In this document: piece by piece, positions 40,523 to 48,833 of the stretch
Numbering within the stretch: the stretch's first letter is position 1
Layout: the number at the start of each line of letters is the position of its first letter
Assembly (NCBI GenBank): GCA_964521425.1
Contig: CAZFRO010000007.1
Coordinates: 51,081 to 115,080, forward strand
Origin: Joyebacterum sp964521425
Lineage (GTDB): Bacteria; Joyebacterota; Joyebacteria; Joyebacterales; Joyebacteraceae
Reading direction: 5' to 3'
DNA: 64,000 nt
Program-made: the position numbers and the translations under genes
The notes under the pieces: model-generated
What the model saw: the letters and a program-made list of their open reading frames with translations, nothing else
What the model was told of the DNA's origin: nothing
Databases searched by the model: none

Positions 40523-41008
40523 CTAGATCCTGCTGCGCTCCGGCATCCTGTCACTGAATTCCTCGCGGACTATCTGCTCCACGAGTCGCGGGACAGCCTC
40601 TTCTGCCATCTCCAGCAGCTCGGTGCTTCGTTCAGCACCCGTCCCCACCTCTATGGCATAGACGGATATCTCCTGAGGCATTGTCGCGCCACCCATGCCC
40701 GGAATCTCCACCGTAGCCAGGTACTCGGCCCCATTCTCCGACTCGCGAGCGTTCACGAGCTCAAGATCTTCGAGTCCGAGTCTCCTGAGTTCACCGACGT
40801 CCCAGTCATCGCCCTGGACGCAGTCCACGACCACGACCTTCCGGTAGCCGGCCACGACCCCGAGCAGATCTACGCCCGAGGCCGGAGTCTCAATAATGTC
40901 GATACTCGGATCCCTGAGTGCGGCATGAAGACCGCGGGCCACATCGAGCCCCATTCGTTCCTCAGCAAAGCCCGGGTCGCCAAGCCCCAATATGAGCGTC
41001 TTGATCAT
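40523..41008 (-). CDS. Hydrogenase-type maturation protease (HyaD/HybD-like)
   Basis: A 161-residue protein of the family that clips the C-terminus of NiFe-hydrogenase large subunits. The N-terminus LILGLGDPGFAEERMGLDVARGL matches the G(I/L)GN..D-G-G start, with Glu16 or Glu17 and Asp62 (VVVDC) where HybD has its nickel-binding Glu16 and Asp62. The third HybD ligand, His93, has no counterpart: the only His in the protein is residue 28, and the region reads NARESENGAEYLA. No hydrogenase subunit is encoded in the window. It lies 8 bases after the Frd-like flavoprotein gene, so it is part of the Hdr cluster. Family is likely; activity is in doubt. Confidence 0.75.
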   Translation of the reverse strand: MIKTLILGLGDPGFAEERMGLDVARGLHAALRDPSIDIIETPASGVDLLGVVAGYRKVVVVDCVQGDDWDVGELRRLGLEDLELVNARESENGAEYLATVEIPGMGGATMPQEISVYAIEVGTGAERSTELLEMAEEAVPRLVEQIVREEFSDRMPERSRI

Positions 41009-41016
41009 AAGTCCAC

Positions 41017-42648
41017 CTACGCCAGAACATCGACCTTGTTCTTTGCCTTCTCCGGCCTGCGGTATTCCGGCAGGAGTATCGGTGCCACGCGGTTCCGCCC
41101 GACTCTCTTTGCGGTCAGTTCCTTGTGGAACTTCTTCAGATGGTCGAGCGTTAGCTTGCCGGGACGCTTGATGCTTGCTGCCCGCTCTGCTGCAGCGGCT
41201 CCCGCGCGCTTTCCGAACACGACGACATCGAGAAGCGAGTTACCCATGAGCCTGTTGCGGCCATGGATGCCGCCCGCCAGCTCGCCCGACGCATAGAGGT
41301 TCTTGATCGTAGTCTCTGTATCCACCTTGATCTTGAGTCCACCGTTCTGATAGTGCTGCGTCGGGTAGATCAGGATCGGTGTCTTGCTCATGTCGATCCC
41401 GAAGCGCTGGTACTGGCGGTACATCGCCGGAAGCCGCTTCTTGATCGTTCCCGGGCCATGAATATCCTCGATAATCGGCGTGTCGAGCCACACCACCGAG
41501 TAGCCGGACGGAGTCTCGACACCGTTCTTCCGCTCGCTGCACTCTCTGATGATCGCGGCTGCCTCGACATCGCGCGTCTCGAGTTCGTAGACAAACCTGT
41601 TGCCCTTCGCGTTCACGAGCTGACCACCCAGTCCCCTGACCTTCTCGGTGACGAGCTGACCCAGAAGCTGCTCTGGATATGCGGCGCCGGTCGGGTGGTA
41701 CTGGATGGTGTCCATGAAGACGAGAGGCACACCGGCACGGTAGCCGAGCACGAGTCCGTCCGCCGTCGCGCCGTAGTGGTTGGTCGTCGGGAATCCGTCA
41801 ACGTGAAGGCGCCCGGCGCCACCTGTCGCCAGAATGACCGTCTTCGCCCGCGCGATGAGATACTCGTGAGTCTCCATATTATAGAGGACCGCTCCGGTGA
41901 CCTTCTTTCCATCTGTCAGAAGCTCATATGCAGGCGAGAACTCTACGCACGGGATCTCCCTGTTCTGAACCTCGTCCTTCAGGGTCTTCATTATCTCGCC
42001 GCCGGTGTAGTCGCGCGCCGCATGCATGCGCTTCCGCGATGTCCCACCACCGTGGATCGTGAGCATCGTCCCATCCGGGTCCTTGTCGAACATCACGCCG
42101 AGTTTCTCGAGCCACGCGAGAACGCCCGGCGCATCTCCGACGAGAGCCTCCACGAGGTCGGGGTCGTTGAAGTACCAGCCGCCCCCGATCACATCCAGAT
42201 AGTGGGTGGCCGGAGAATCGTTCGGCTTGTCAGCACCCTGGATCCCGCCCTGCGCCATGACCGTGTTGGCGTCTCCGACCCTGAGCTTCGTGACGAGAAG
42301 CACGTCGGCGCCGGCGTCATGAGCCACGATCGCAGCAGCAGCGCCCGCACCACCACCCCCCACAACCAGCACATCCACGTCGTAATCGATGTTGGAGAGG
42401 TCAAACTTCTCCGGATCGATCATGCTGCGCGCCTCAAGGACATTGGCGAACTCCTTCGGCGTCAGCGTGCCCTTCGAGGGGCCGACCTTCAGCTTCCTGA
42501 AGATTCTCTTGATGTAGTCCGGGTGGTGGTTCTCGAGAAGCTCGACCTTGCCAACGGCGTCGAGGAGTGGCATCTGCTGCTTCTGCCGTTCCTTGCGCGT
42601 CTTCTCGACAAGCTTCATCGACTTCTGCATGTCTGGTGTGTAGTACAC
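41017..42648 (-). CDS. Fumarate reductase/TfrA-like FAD flavoprotein subunit
   Basis: A 543-residue flavoprotein starting at GTG 42648 (AGGAGGG 7 bases upstream, overlapping the previous stop). A ~85-residue helical N-terminal extension precedes the FAD fold VDVLVVGGGGAGAAAAIVAHDAG. Family blocks follow: MAQGGIQ, TIHGGGTSRKRMHAARDYTG, VILATGGAGRL, IQYHPTGA with RGLGGQLVN and RFVYE, and HGRNRLMGNSLLDVVVFGKRAG. These are hallmarks of fumarate reductase/succinate dehydrogenase/aspartate oxidase flavoproteins. With the Fe-S protein next to it and HdrABC-MvhD upstream, it resembles the TfrA side of thiol:fumarate reductase. Probable role: reducing fumarate or a related enoate, or the reverse. Confidence 0.88.
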   Translation of the reverse strand: MYYTPDMQKSMKLVEKTRKERQKQQMPLLDAVGKVELLENHHPDYIKRIFRKLKVGPSKGTLTPKEFANVLEARSMIDPEKFDLSNIDYDVDVLVVGGGGAGAAAAIVAHDAGADVLLVTKLRVGDANTVMAQGGIQGADKPNDSPATHYLDVIGGGWYFNDPDLVEALVGDAPGVLAWLEKLGVMFDKDPDGTMLTIHGGGTSRKRMHAARDYTGGEIMKTLKDEVQNREIPCVEFSPAYELLTDGKKVTGAVLYNMETHEYLIARAKTVILATGGAGRLHVDGFPTTNHYGATADGLVLGYRAGVPLVFMDTIQYHPTGAAYPEQLLGQLVTEKVRGLGGQLVNAKGNRFVYELETRDVEAAAIIRECSERKNGVETPSGYSVVWLDTPIIEDIHGPGTIKKRLPAMYRQYQRFGIDMSKTPILIYPTQHYQNGGLKIKVDTETTIKNLYASGELAGGIHGRNRLMGNSLLDVVVFGKRAGAAAAERAASIKRPGKLTLDHLKKFHKELTAKRVGRNRVAPILLPEYRRPEKAKNKVDVLA

Positions 42649-42660
42649 CGTTGTGCCCTC

Positions 42661-43344
42661 CTAGTCTGCCGGCTCGATGTCTCTGGCCTCGTAGAGTTCG
42701 GCAAGCTCGCGCCGCTTTATGGATTTCAGACCCGCAATCTCCTTGTCGTACTTGCCTCTCTTCATCTCCTTCATGCGCTTGTCCAGATCCTTCGCGCGAG
42801 GAGCGATCTTGCTCGAGTAGAGGCGACGACAGAGAAGAGCAACATTGTACTGCACTATTTCAGCCGGGCACCGCGACGCGCAGAGACCGCAGAGCAGGCA
42901 GTCGAACGAGAGATCCGCGGCCTTGGCAATGTCGCCTCTGAGGGCCGCCTGGATGTACTCCATGACCTCAATGTCCTGCGGGCACGCCCTCGTGCAGGTG
43001 TTGCAGGCCAGACAACGGAACACCTCGGGGTACAGCTTGAGCACCGTCTCGGAGTTGGGCTTGAGCCTATCCAGATTGTATGTCGCCTTGTTGCCCGGGA
43101 AGAACGGGATCTCCGCGAGGTACATCTCGTCCTGGACCATCTCCTGGCAGGCGAGTCCCACCTTGAGACGGTAGTCGTCCTTCGTGCGATAGACCGTGCC
43201 GCAGGCCCCGCAGAACGCCCCCCTGCATCCACACCCTCTGATGAAGCGGTAGCCGGCGTATTCCATCGCCTTCATGATGGTGAGATCGTGAGGGACCTCG
43301 TACGCCTTCCCCATCACGTAGATGGTTACCATCTCTGATGCCAT
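42661..43344 (-). CDS. Fe-S subunit (FrdB/TfrB-like) with 2Fe-2S and two 4Fe-4S clusters
   Basis: A 227-residue electron carrier. Cys38, 40, 45 and 48 (CGCRGAFCGAC) with Cys66 form a plant-type 2Fe-2S site. Cys111/114/117/121 (CLACNTCTRACP) and Cys149/152/155/159 (CLLCGLCASRCP) are 4Fe-4S motifs. The layout matches the N-terminal part of TfrB and the FrdB/SdhB fold, but the CCG domain that follows in methanogen TfrB is absent; that job can be done by the separate HdrB here. The C-terminus is a basic helical tail. It lies 71 bases after mvhD, the only sizeable gap in the cluster, and 12 bases before the flavoprotein gene. Confidence 0.87.
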   Translation of the reverse strand: MASEMVTIYVMGKAYEVPHDLTIMKAMEYAGYRFIRGCGCRGAFCGACGTVYRTKDDYRLKVGLACQEMVQDEMYLAEIPFFPGNKATYNLDRLKPNSETVLKLYPEVFRCLACNTCTRACPQDIEVMEYIQAALRGDIAKAADLSFDCLLCGLCASRCPAEIVQYNVALLCRRLYSSKIAPRAKDLDKRMKEMKRGKYDKEIAGLKSIKRRELAELYEARDIEPAD

Positions 43345-43415
43345 CTTGGATCGTCTCCCTGTTGGTCAGACGGGAGTCGCGCCAACACACAAACGCTTCC
43401 CGTGCGCCGCCTGCG

Positions 43416-43907
43416 TTATCGCTTCGCCTTGGCCTTCTTCTTCGCGGTCGATACCTTCACGCCTTTGGCCTCGTCCGGAGCCTCGGCGCCACTCAACCTG
43501 TCGGTGAGATCGAGTTTCATCGGACCGAGATCTCTCACAGTCTCGACGAACTCGCTCATCACGTTGACAACCTTGTCACCCTCTGCGGCCGATATCCAAT
43601 CGAGCCTCAGCCGGTCACTCTCGATACCGAGTGACTCAAGCACCGGCTTCAAGAGCGCAACGCGACGCATCGTGTTGTAGTTGCCATCCTGGTAGTGACA
43701 GTCTCCGGGGTGACATCCACCAACCAGCACGCCGTCGGCTCCCTCGCGGAAGGCCCAAAGAATGTGCTGCGGGTCGACCCGGCCGCTGCAGTTCACGCGC
43801 AGCACGACGCCGTTCGGCGGATACTGCTTGCGTGAGGTCCCTGCGAGGTCGGCGCCCGCATACGTGCACCACTTGCAGAAAAAGCAGACGATTCTGGGTT
43901 CGAACAT
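43416..43907 (-). CDS. mvhD: MvhD-type hydrogenase/Hdr-linking iron-sulfur subunit
   Basis: A 163-residue 2Fe-2S protein. Six Cys residues lie in the MvhD/FlpD pattern: CFFCKWC (8, 11, 14), VNCSGRVD (40) and GCHPGDC (65, 70). MvhD passes electrons from a donor enzyme (MvhAG hydrogenase, formate dehydrogenase, or FloxABCD-type NADH oxidase) into HdrA. Its ATG is one base after the hdrA stop, inside the hdrA end that also gives GGAGG, so the two are translationally coupled. The C-terminus carries an unusual Lys/Ala-rich tail (STAKKKAKAKR). No donor enzyme is encoded nearby. Confidence 0.92.
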   Translation of the reverse strand: MFEPRIVCFFCKWCTYAGADLAGTSRKQYPPNGVVLRVNCSGRVDPQHILWAFREGADGVLVGGCHPGDCHYQDGNYNTMRRVALLKPVLESLGIESDRLRLDWISAAEGDKVVNVMSEFVETVRDLGPMKLDLTDRLSGAEAPDEAKGVKVSTAKKKAKAKR

Positions 43908-43908
43908 A

Positions 43909-45867
43909 TCAGTCCTCCAGGGCCGCCGAGACCATCATATAGAGTTGGTTGTCTGTGAGGTTCTTCTGCTGCACTGTCGCAGACGGACAAGCGGCGATAC
44001 AAGCACCGCAGCCCTCGCAGATCGCCTCCTGCACACGCGCAACTCCCTTTTCATCATCGAACTCGACCGCGTCGTACGGACAGACCGAGATGCAGATCCT
44101 GCAGCCCGCGCATTCGTCCTCGTCTATCCAGGCAACGACCGGCTCTCTGTGGTACTCCTCCTCCGCGAACAGTGCGCAGACCTTGCTCGCCGCGGCCGAT
44201 GCCTGAGCAACGACCTCCGGAATGTCCTTCGGTCCCTGCGCCGCACCGGCGAGATAGAAGCCGGGGGCCAGACTCTCGACCGGCCTGAGCTTCGGGTGCG
44301 CCTCGGAGTAGAATCCCCACTGGTTCATCTGAATCTTGAGCATCTTCGCAAGCTCGGTCGCGGTAGCGCTCGGGACCATCGCCAGACCGAGCACGACCAT
44401 GTCAGCCGCGATCTCGACCTTCTGACCGGTGAGTGTGTCAACGCCCCACACCATCACCTTTCCGTCGTCCTCAAAGAGCTTGGAGACCTTTCCTCTTATA
44501 TAGAGGACGTCGTCCTCCTCCGCGGCCCGCTGGTAGAACTCCTCGTAGTCCTTGCCGGGCGTTCGCACGTCCATGTAGAAGACGTATGCCTGGCCGTCAT
44601 GCTCGTTGTGCTTGTAGAGCATCGCGTGCTTCGTGAGGTACATGCAGCAGACCTTCGAGCAGTAGGGCATGTGGCCCTCCGGGTCGCGCGATCCGACGCA
44701 GGTCAGGAAGACGACCTCCTTCGGGATCTCGCCATCCGACGGCCTCTTTACAACTCCCCCTGTCGGACCGGACGCGGAGAGGAGACGCTCGAACTGGAGA
44801 CTTGTCACGACGTCCTTGATGTCGCCGCCTCCGTACTCACCGATATTCACGATCGGGTAGAGATCGAACCCGGTCGCGACGATGATGGCCCCCACTTCCT
44901 CATCCAGGAACTCGTCCTTCTGCTCGTAGTCTATCGCGTCAACCGGACAGACCTTCTTGCAGACACCGCACTTCCCGTTCTCGAAGTAGATGCAGTGGTC
45001 GCGGTCGAGAACCGGCTCGTTCGGAACTGCCTGCGCGAACGGTGTGTAGATGGCCTTTCTCTCGCTAAGCCCCTCGTCGAACTCGGAGACAGTCTTCGCA
45101 GGGCACTTCTCGATACAGAGACCGCAGCCGTTACAGACATCGCGGTTCACATACGCGGCCTTCTTCTTGATCTTGACCTTGAAGTTGCCGACGTAGCCTG
45201 AGACGTCTTCTATCTCACAGTAGGTGAGAAGCTTGATGCGCGGGTGCTGGGACACCTCCACCATCTTCGGCGTGAGGATGCACTGCGAGCAGTCAAGCGT
45301 CGGGAAGGTCTCCGACAGCTGCGCCATGTGTCCACCGACCGACGGCTCCTTCTCGACCAGAACAACGTCGTGCCCGGCGTTGGCGATATCGAGGGCGGCC
45401 TGGATGCCGGCGATGCCGGCGCCCACGACCATGGCCCGATGCGTCATCGGTACGGAGATCGGTTCGAGCGCCTCGTTCTGCTTCGCCTTCTCGATCATCG
45501 TCTTGATGATCTTGATGGCCTTCTCGGTGGCCATCTCCTTGTCGCCTCTGTGCACCCAACTGCAGTGCTCGCGGATGTTCGCCATCTCCATGCGGTACTG
45601 ATTGAGATCGGCCGCCGCTCCCGCCCTGCGGAAGGTGGCCTCGTGCAGTGTGGGCGAACATGCGGAGACCACGACCCCGGTGAGACCGTGTTCCTTGATG
45701 GCGTCCCTTACCAGGCCCTGACCCGGATCGGAACACATATACAGGTAGTCCGTCGAGTACGCGACACCAGGGTACTTGGCCAGTTCCTCAGCGACGCGCT
45801 TGACGTCCACCACCCCGGCGATGTTCGTCCCACAGTGACAGACGAAGACGCCAATGCGATGCTCCAT
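43909..45867 (-). CDS. hdrA: Heterodisulfide reductase subunit A (electron-bifurcating flavoprotein)
   Basis: A 652-residue HdrA from ATG 45867 (GGGGAGGAG upstream). The N-terminal HdrA domain begins with IGVFVCHCGTNIAG. VVGAGIAGIQAALDIANAG is the FAD site whose flavin bifurcates electrons in methanogen HdrA, followed by the Cys-containing TLDCSQCILTPKM segment. Ferredoxin-type Cys sets occur at CNGCGLCIEKCP, CGVCKKVCP, CAGCRICISVCP and CEGCGACIAACP. Electrons entering through MvhD would be split between ferredoxin and HdrBC. It is followed one base later by mvhD and preceded by hdrB by 10 bases. Confidence 0.95.
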   Translation of the reverse strand: MEHRIGVFVCHCGTNIAGVVDVKRVAEELAKYPGVAYSTDYLYMCSDPGQGLVRDAIKEHGLTGVVVSACSPTLHEATFRRAGAAADLNQYRMEMANIREHCSWVHRGDKEMATEKAIKIIKTMIEKAKQNEALEPISVPMTHRAMVVGAGIAGIQAALDIANAGHDVVLVEKEPSVGGHMAQLSETFPTLDCSQCILTPKMVEVSQHPRIKLLTYCEIEDVSGYVGNFKVKIKKKAAYVNRDVCNGCGLCIEKCPAKTVSEFDEGLSERKAIYTPFAQAVPNEPVLDRDHCIYFENGKCGVCKKVCPVDAIDYEQKDEFLDEEVGAIIVATGFDLYPIVNIGEYGGGDIKDVVTSLQFERLLSASGPTGGVVKRPSDGEIPKEVVFLTCVGSRDPEGHMPYCSKVCCMYLTKHAMLYKHNEHDGQAYVFYMDVRTPGKDYEEFYQRAAEEDDVLYIRGKVSKLFEDDGKVMVWGVDTLTGQKVEIAADMVVLGLAMVPSATATELAKMLKIQMNQWGFYSEAHPKLRPVESLAPGFYLAGAAQGPKDIPEVVAQASAAASKVCALFAEEEYHREPVVAWIDEDECAGCRICISVCPYDAVEFDDEKGVARVQEAICEGCGACIAACPSATVQQKNLTDNQLYMMVSAALED

Positions 45868-45877
45868 CACTCCTCCC

Positions 45878-46789
45878 CTAGACCAGTTTCTTCCCGGCCA
45901 GAACCGGACGTGGATCAACGTAGTTATCAGAGAAATCCAGGTGTTCCTCGTCGATACCGAGCGCAATCCCAAGGAGCTGCGTGAAGTAGATGACCGGGAT
46001 CTTCTTGAATCCCTTCACCCGCTTCGCCATCTCCTTCTGCTTCCTGTCGAGATTGTACAGACACAGAGGACAGGTCGTGATGATCAGGTCGGCGTCCCGC
46101 TTGATGGCCGAGCTGAGAACGGTCTGCGAACACGCGATGGCCGTCTCCTCATCTCGCACTATCTGAAATCCACCGCAGCATTCGGCCTTCATTGGGAAAT
46201 CGACGACGTCACAGCCGAGCGTCTCGAGAAAGTCCTCGAAGATCGTCGGCCGCTCGGGGTCGTCGAACTCCATCTCCTTCTTCGGGCGAAGCAGCATGCA
46301 TCCGTAGTAGGGAGCCACCCTGAGACCCTTGAGGCTGGTCTTCAAGCTCTTCGCCACCTTGTCGAACCCGACCACGTCCCTCAACATCTCTATATAGTGG
46401 AGCACCTCAACCTGGCCGACATAGTCCTCTTCGAGGTAGCTCTCCATCTCAGCTCGTTCGTCGGTGTCCGCTCTCAGGAAGAGGTTCGCCTTCTCTCTCT
46501 TCTCCTCGTCCTCTCGCATGACCCTGTTCGAGCGCTTGAGCACGTTGTAGCAGAACGAGCAGAGCGTCACGACTTTGTCGCCCATCCTGGAGGCGTATGC
46601 CAGGTTTCTGACGCCGGCCAGAATGTCCATCACCGAGTCAGTCGCCAGAGGAAAGACCGCGCCGCAACACGTCCAGACCGGAAGCTCCTCGAGTTCCACG
46701 CCGAGGGTCTTGGCACATTCCCTCGATGCCCTGTCGAAGTCGAGAGCACGTTCGTGCAGAGTGCATCCCGGGTAGTAAGGTATCTTCAT
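45878..46789 (-). CDS. hdrB: Heterodisulfide reductase subunit B
   Basis: A 303-residue protein with two CCG domains, each binding a noncubane [4Fe-4S] cluster in methanogen HdrB. First set: Cys9, Cys41-42 and Cys77/80 (PGC, TCCGA, CSFC). Second set: Cys164, Cys204-205 and Cys240/243 (YYGC, ECCGG, CPLC). All ligands are present, so it can be catalytically active on a disulfide or serve as an electron exit. In a bacterium the CoM-S-S-CoB substrate is unlikely; another disulfide or, through the Frd-like pair, fumarate is more plausible. It sits 17 bases after hdrC and 10 bases before hdrA. Confidence 0.95.
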   Translation of the reverse strand: MKIPYYPGCTLHERALDFDRASRECAKTLGVELEELPVWTCCGAVFPLATDSVMDILAGVRNLAYASRMGDKVVTLCSFCYNVLKRSNRVMREDEEKREKANLFLRADTDERAEMESYLEEDYVGQVEVLHYIEMLRDVVGFDKVAKSLKTSLKGLRVAPYYGCMLLRPKKEMEFDDPERPTIFEDFLETLGCDVVDFPMKAECCGGFQIVRDEETAIACSQTVLSSAIKRDADLIITTCPLCLYNLDRKQKEMAKRVKGFKKIPVIYFTQLLGIALGIDEEHLDFSDNYVDPRPVLAGKKLV

Positions 46790-46806
46790 CCGTGCCTCCG
46801 ACTTCC

Positions 46807-47223
46807 CTATCCGTTGAGCAACTTTCTGAGAGCGCTTACGACGCCCATCTGTGGAGCCTTCGATGCCATCACGCTCGACACATCGCCCGCGTCCACCGCG
46901 GGTATCGCCAGCCGCTTCCTGAGAACCGTGGCTCTGAGAACATCACAGATGCTTGAGAACTCCACGCCTTTTGGGCAGCGCGCCGAGCACTGCATGCACG
47001 AGGCGCATATCCAGATGGTCTTGGAACTCAGGACCTTCTCGATCTGACCCAGCTGCAGGAGTCGGATGACCTCGTTCGGGACGACATCCATCTCGTCCAC
47101 GACGGGACAGCCGGCGGAACATCTCCCGCACTGATAGCAGGAGGTGATCGACTGTCCAGACAGATCTTCGACCCGTTGGATGCTTTCATTTCTGATGGAG
47201 TCTGTGCTCAGCCTAATCCTCAT
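46807..47223 (-). CDS. hdrC: Heterodisulfide reductase subunit C
   Basis: A 138-residue Fe-S protein from ATG 47223 (CCGGAGGTG upstream; the longer frame to 47319 lacks a site). Cys29/32/35/39 (CYQCGRCSAGCP) and Cys73/76/79/83 (CASCMQCSARCP) bind two [4Fe-4S] clusters that relay electrons from HdrA to HdrB. The rest is short helices. It is the first gene of the Hdr operon, read from a TTGACA promoter about 130 bases upstream. Confidence 0.94.
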   Translation of the reverse strand: MRIRLSTDSIRNESIQRVEDLSGQSITSCYQCGRCSAGCPVVDEMDVVPNEVIRLLQLGQIEKVLSSKTIWICASCMQCSARCPKGVEFSSICDVLRATVLRKRLAIPAVDAGDVSSVMASKAPQMGVVSALRKLLNG

Positions 47224-47351
47224 CCGCACCTCCGGGAGTTCAATCTGGTTGCAGGCTCTGGAAGAGAAGCCACGAGACCTGTTGATGGCCTCGCATTCGT
47301 GAAACCGCCACCGCGACAACGGCTCTCTGTATCGCGGTGACTCAATCCGGG

Positions 47352-47380
47352 AGTTTACTATGTGCGGGGGTGAGTGTCAA
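47352..47380 (-). promoter_or_regulatory. Promoter of the hdrCBA-mvhD-frd-like operon
   Basis: Minus strand TTGACA (47380-47375), 17 bases, TAAACT (47357-47352). The perfect -35 box suggests strong constitutive expression. It leaves a leader of about 120 bases. Confidence 0.65.
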
Positions 47381-47458
47381 CCCATTTGGCCGCTCTGGGG
47401 GCGCGTCCTCTCCGGGAGACGTGTCTCCTGAATCCGTGGCCTAGCGGGAAGTTAGGCG

Positions 47459-47487
47459 TTGAGTACCGAAGACGGGAGTGCTAGCTT
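47459..47487 (+). promoter_or_regulatory. Promoter of the DUF1028 gene
   Basis: TTGAGT (47459-47464), 17 bases, TAGCTT (47482-47487), divergent from the Hdr operon promoter. A GGAGACGTGTCTCC palindrome lies between the two, near 47415-47428. Confidence 0.5.
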
Positions 47488-47550
47488 GCGGCAGATGCCA
47501 CCCTGAAGCTGGGCGGCCACATACGGACGGCCACATGGGAGACAAGACGG

Positions 47551-48534
47551 ATGAGAACTGGAAGCTCAATCCTGCCCGCTTTGACGGCGGTGACCCTCGC
47601 CCTCCTCGTCACGTGGTGCGGAGCGACGGAGCCGGTAGCCACATTCTCGATCGTGGCCTTCGATGAGGCGACAGGCGAGCTTGGCATCGCCGTTCAATCG
47701 AAGTTCTTCGCGGTGGGATCGGTAGTGCCGTGGGCAAGAGCCGGTGTCGGAGCCATCGCGTCGCAGGCATTTGGAAACACGACGTTCGGACCTCGTGGAC
47801 TGGACCTCATCGAGGAGGGTCTCTCGCTCGAGGAGGTCCTCGACCACCTGTTGACCGATGACGAGAAGCGGGAGCAGCGTCAGATCGGCATCGTCGATGC
47901 ATACGGGAATTCGATCGCTTTCACGGGCGACGAGTGCATGGACTGGGCGGGCCACCGGTCCGGGCGCAACTACTCGGTCCAGGGCAACATCCTGGTGAGC
48001 GAGAAGACCGTCGATGCCATGGCAAGCGCGTTCGAGGAGACAGAGGGGCTTCTCGGGGAGCGTCTCATGCAGGCAATCGAGGCCGGGCAGGAGGCGGGAG
48101 GCGACTCGCGGGGGATGCAGTCGGCGGCGATTCTCATCGTCAGTGAGGGCGGCGGGTACGGAGGTTACAACGATCGCTACTGCGACCTGAGGGTCGACGA
48201 TCATGGGAATCCGATCGCGGAGCTCAGGAGGATCTTCAACATCTGGAAGGAGGTTGCACTCATCACTGAGGGCTACCGTCTTCTCGATGAGGGGGATCAT
48301 GACAAGGCCATCGCCGTAGGCAGAAGAGCCGTGGAGCAGTACCCGGAAAGCGCCGAGTGCCGCTACCACCTCGCATGCTATCTCTCTCGCGGGGGCATGT
48401 TTGGTGAAGCGATGCGCGAACTCGAGAAGGCTGTCGGGGGTGACGTAGAACTCGGTTCGCGGGCGAAGCTGGATCCGGATTTCGAACCGCTGAAGAGCGA
48501 TCCCGGATTTCATCTGATCACGGATGCAGAGTAG
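47551..48534 (+). CDS. DUF1028 Ntn-hydrolase-like protein with C-terminal TPR region
   Basis: A 327-residue protein (GGGAG upstream). A signal peptide (residues 1-25) precedes the DUF1028 domain: TFSIVAFDEATGELGIAVQSKFFAVGS, GAIASQAFGNTTFGPRGLDLI and YSVQGNILV are its conserved blocks. The family has an Ntn-hydrolase fold related to gamma-glutamyltranspeptidase-like enzymes, with unclear activity. The C-terminal ~90 residues (LLDEGDHDKAIAVGRRAVEQYPESAECRYHLACYLSRGGMFGEAMRELEKA) are TPR-like. It is transcribed divergently from the Hdr operon and stands alone. Confidence 0.87.
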   Translation: MRTGSSILPALTAVTLALLVTWCGATEPVATFSIVAFDEATGELGIAVQSKFFAVGSVVPWARAGVGAIASQAFGNTTFGPRGLDLIEEGLSLEEVLDHLLTDDEKREQRQIGIVDAYGNSIAFTGDECMDWAGHRSGRNYSVQGNILVSEKTVDAMASAFEETEGLLGERLMQAIEAGQEAGGDSRGMQSAAILIVSEGGGYGGYNDRYCDLRVDDHGNPIAELRRIFNIWKEVALITEGYRLLDEGDHDKAIAVGRRAVEQYPESAECRYHLACYLSRGGMFGEAMRELEKAVGGDVELGSRAKLDPDFEPLKSDPGFHLITDAE

Positions 48535-48833
48535 TGACGACTGCAGATCGTATCGATCGTCCTCGGCCAAGCGAAGCGGCCACTCAGGCTCGGTAGGATG
48601 GTTCTCTGGATCGGCGTGGAATGACTCGACACTCACGGTCAGATCCAGGACATGCCATGCACAGTATCTGCACACCAAGTAAAGTGTTTGCTAACCGATG
48701 ATGTGGTGATAGGATACCCTCGCGGGCGACCGTGTGCGGTTGGCGCGCGCGCAATACGCATTCCCGGGAAGCCGACGCGGCGGAACTGGTTACGTGCAGT
48801 TGATTTGCACGCTTCCGAGAGAAACACGCCAAG
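48535..48833. other. Intergenic region upstream of the broken kinase
   Basis: About 300 bases with no supportable gene. A weak promoter-like TTGCTA (near 48690) with a poorly matched -10 box is the only signal. A GCGCGCGCGC run occurs near 48755. Confidence 0.4.

Noticed and set aside
39686..41296. 536-codon plus-strand frame
   Set aside because: Antisense to the sigma factor and maturation protease genes, both of which are recognisable families.
41263..43338. 691-codon plus-strand frame
   Set aside because: It lies wholly antisense to the Frd-like flavoprotein and Fe-S genes, which have clear cofactor motifs. High GC makes long antisense frames common.
43762..45201. 479-codon plus-strand frame over hdrA/mvhD
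   Set aside because: Antisense shadow of hdrA; composition is Leu/Arg/Val-biased with no domain.
40523..47223. Complete NiFe-hydrogenase operon
   Set aside because: No large or small hydrogenase subunit is present; only MvhD-type and maturation-protease-like genes are.
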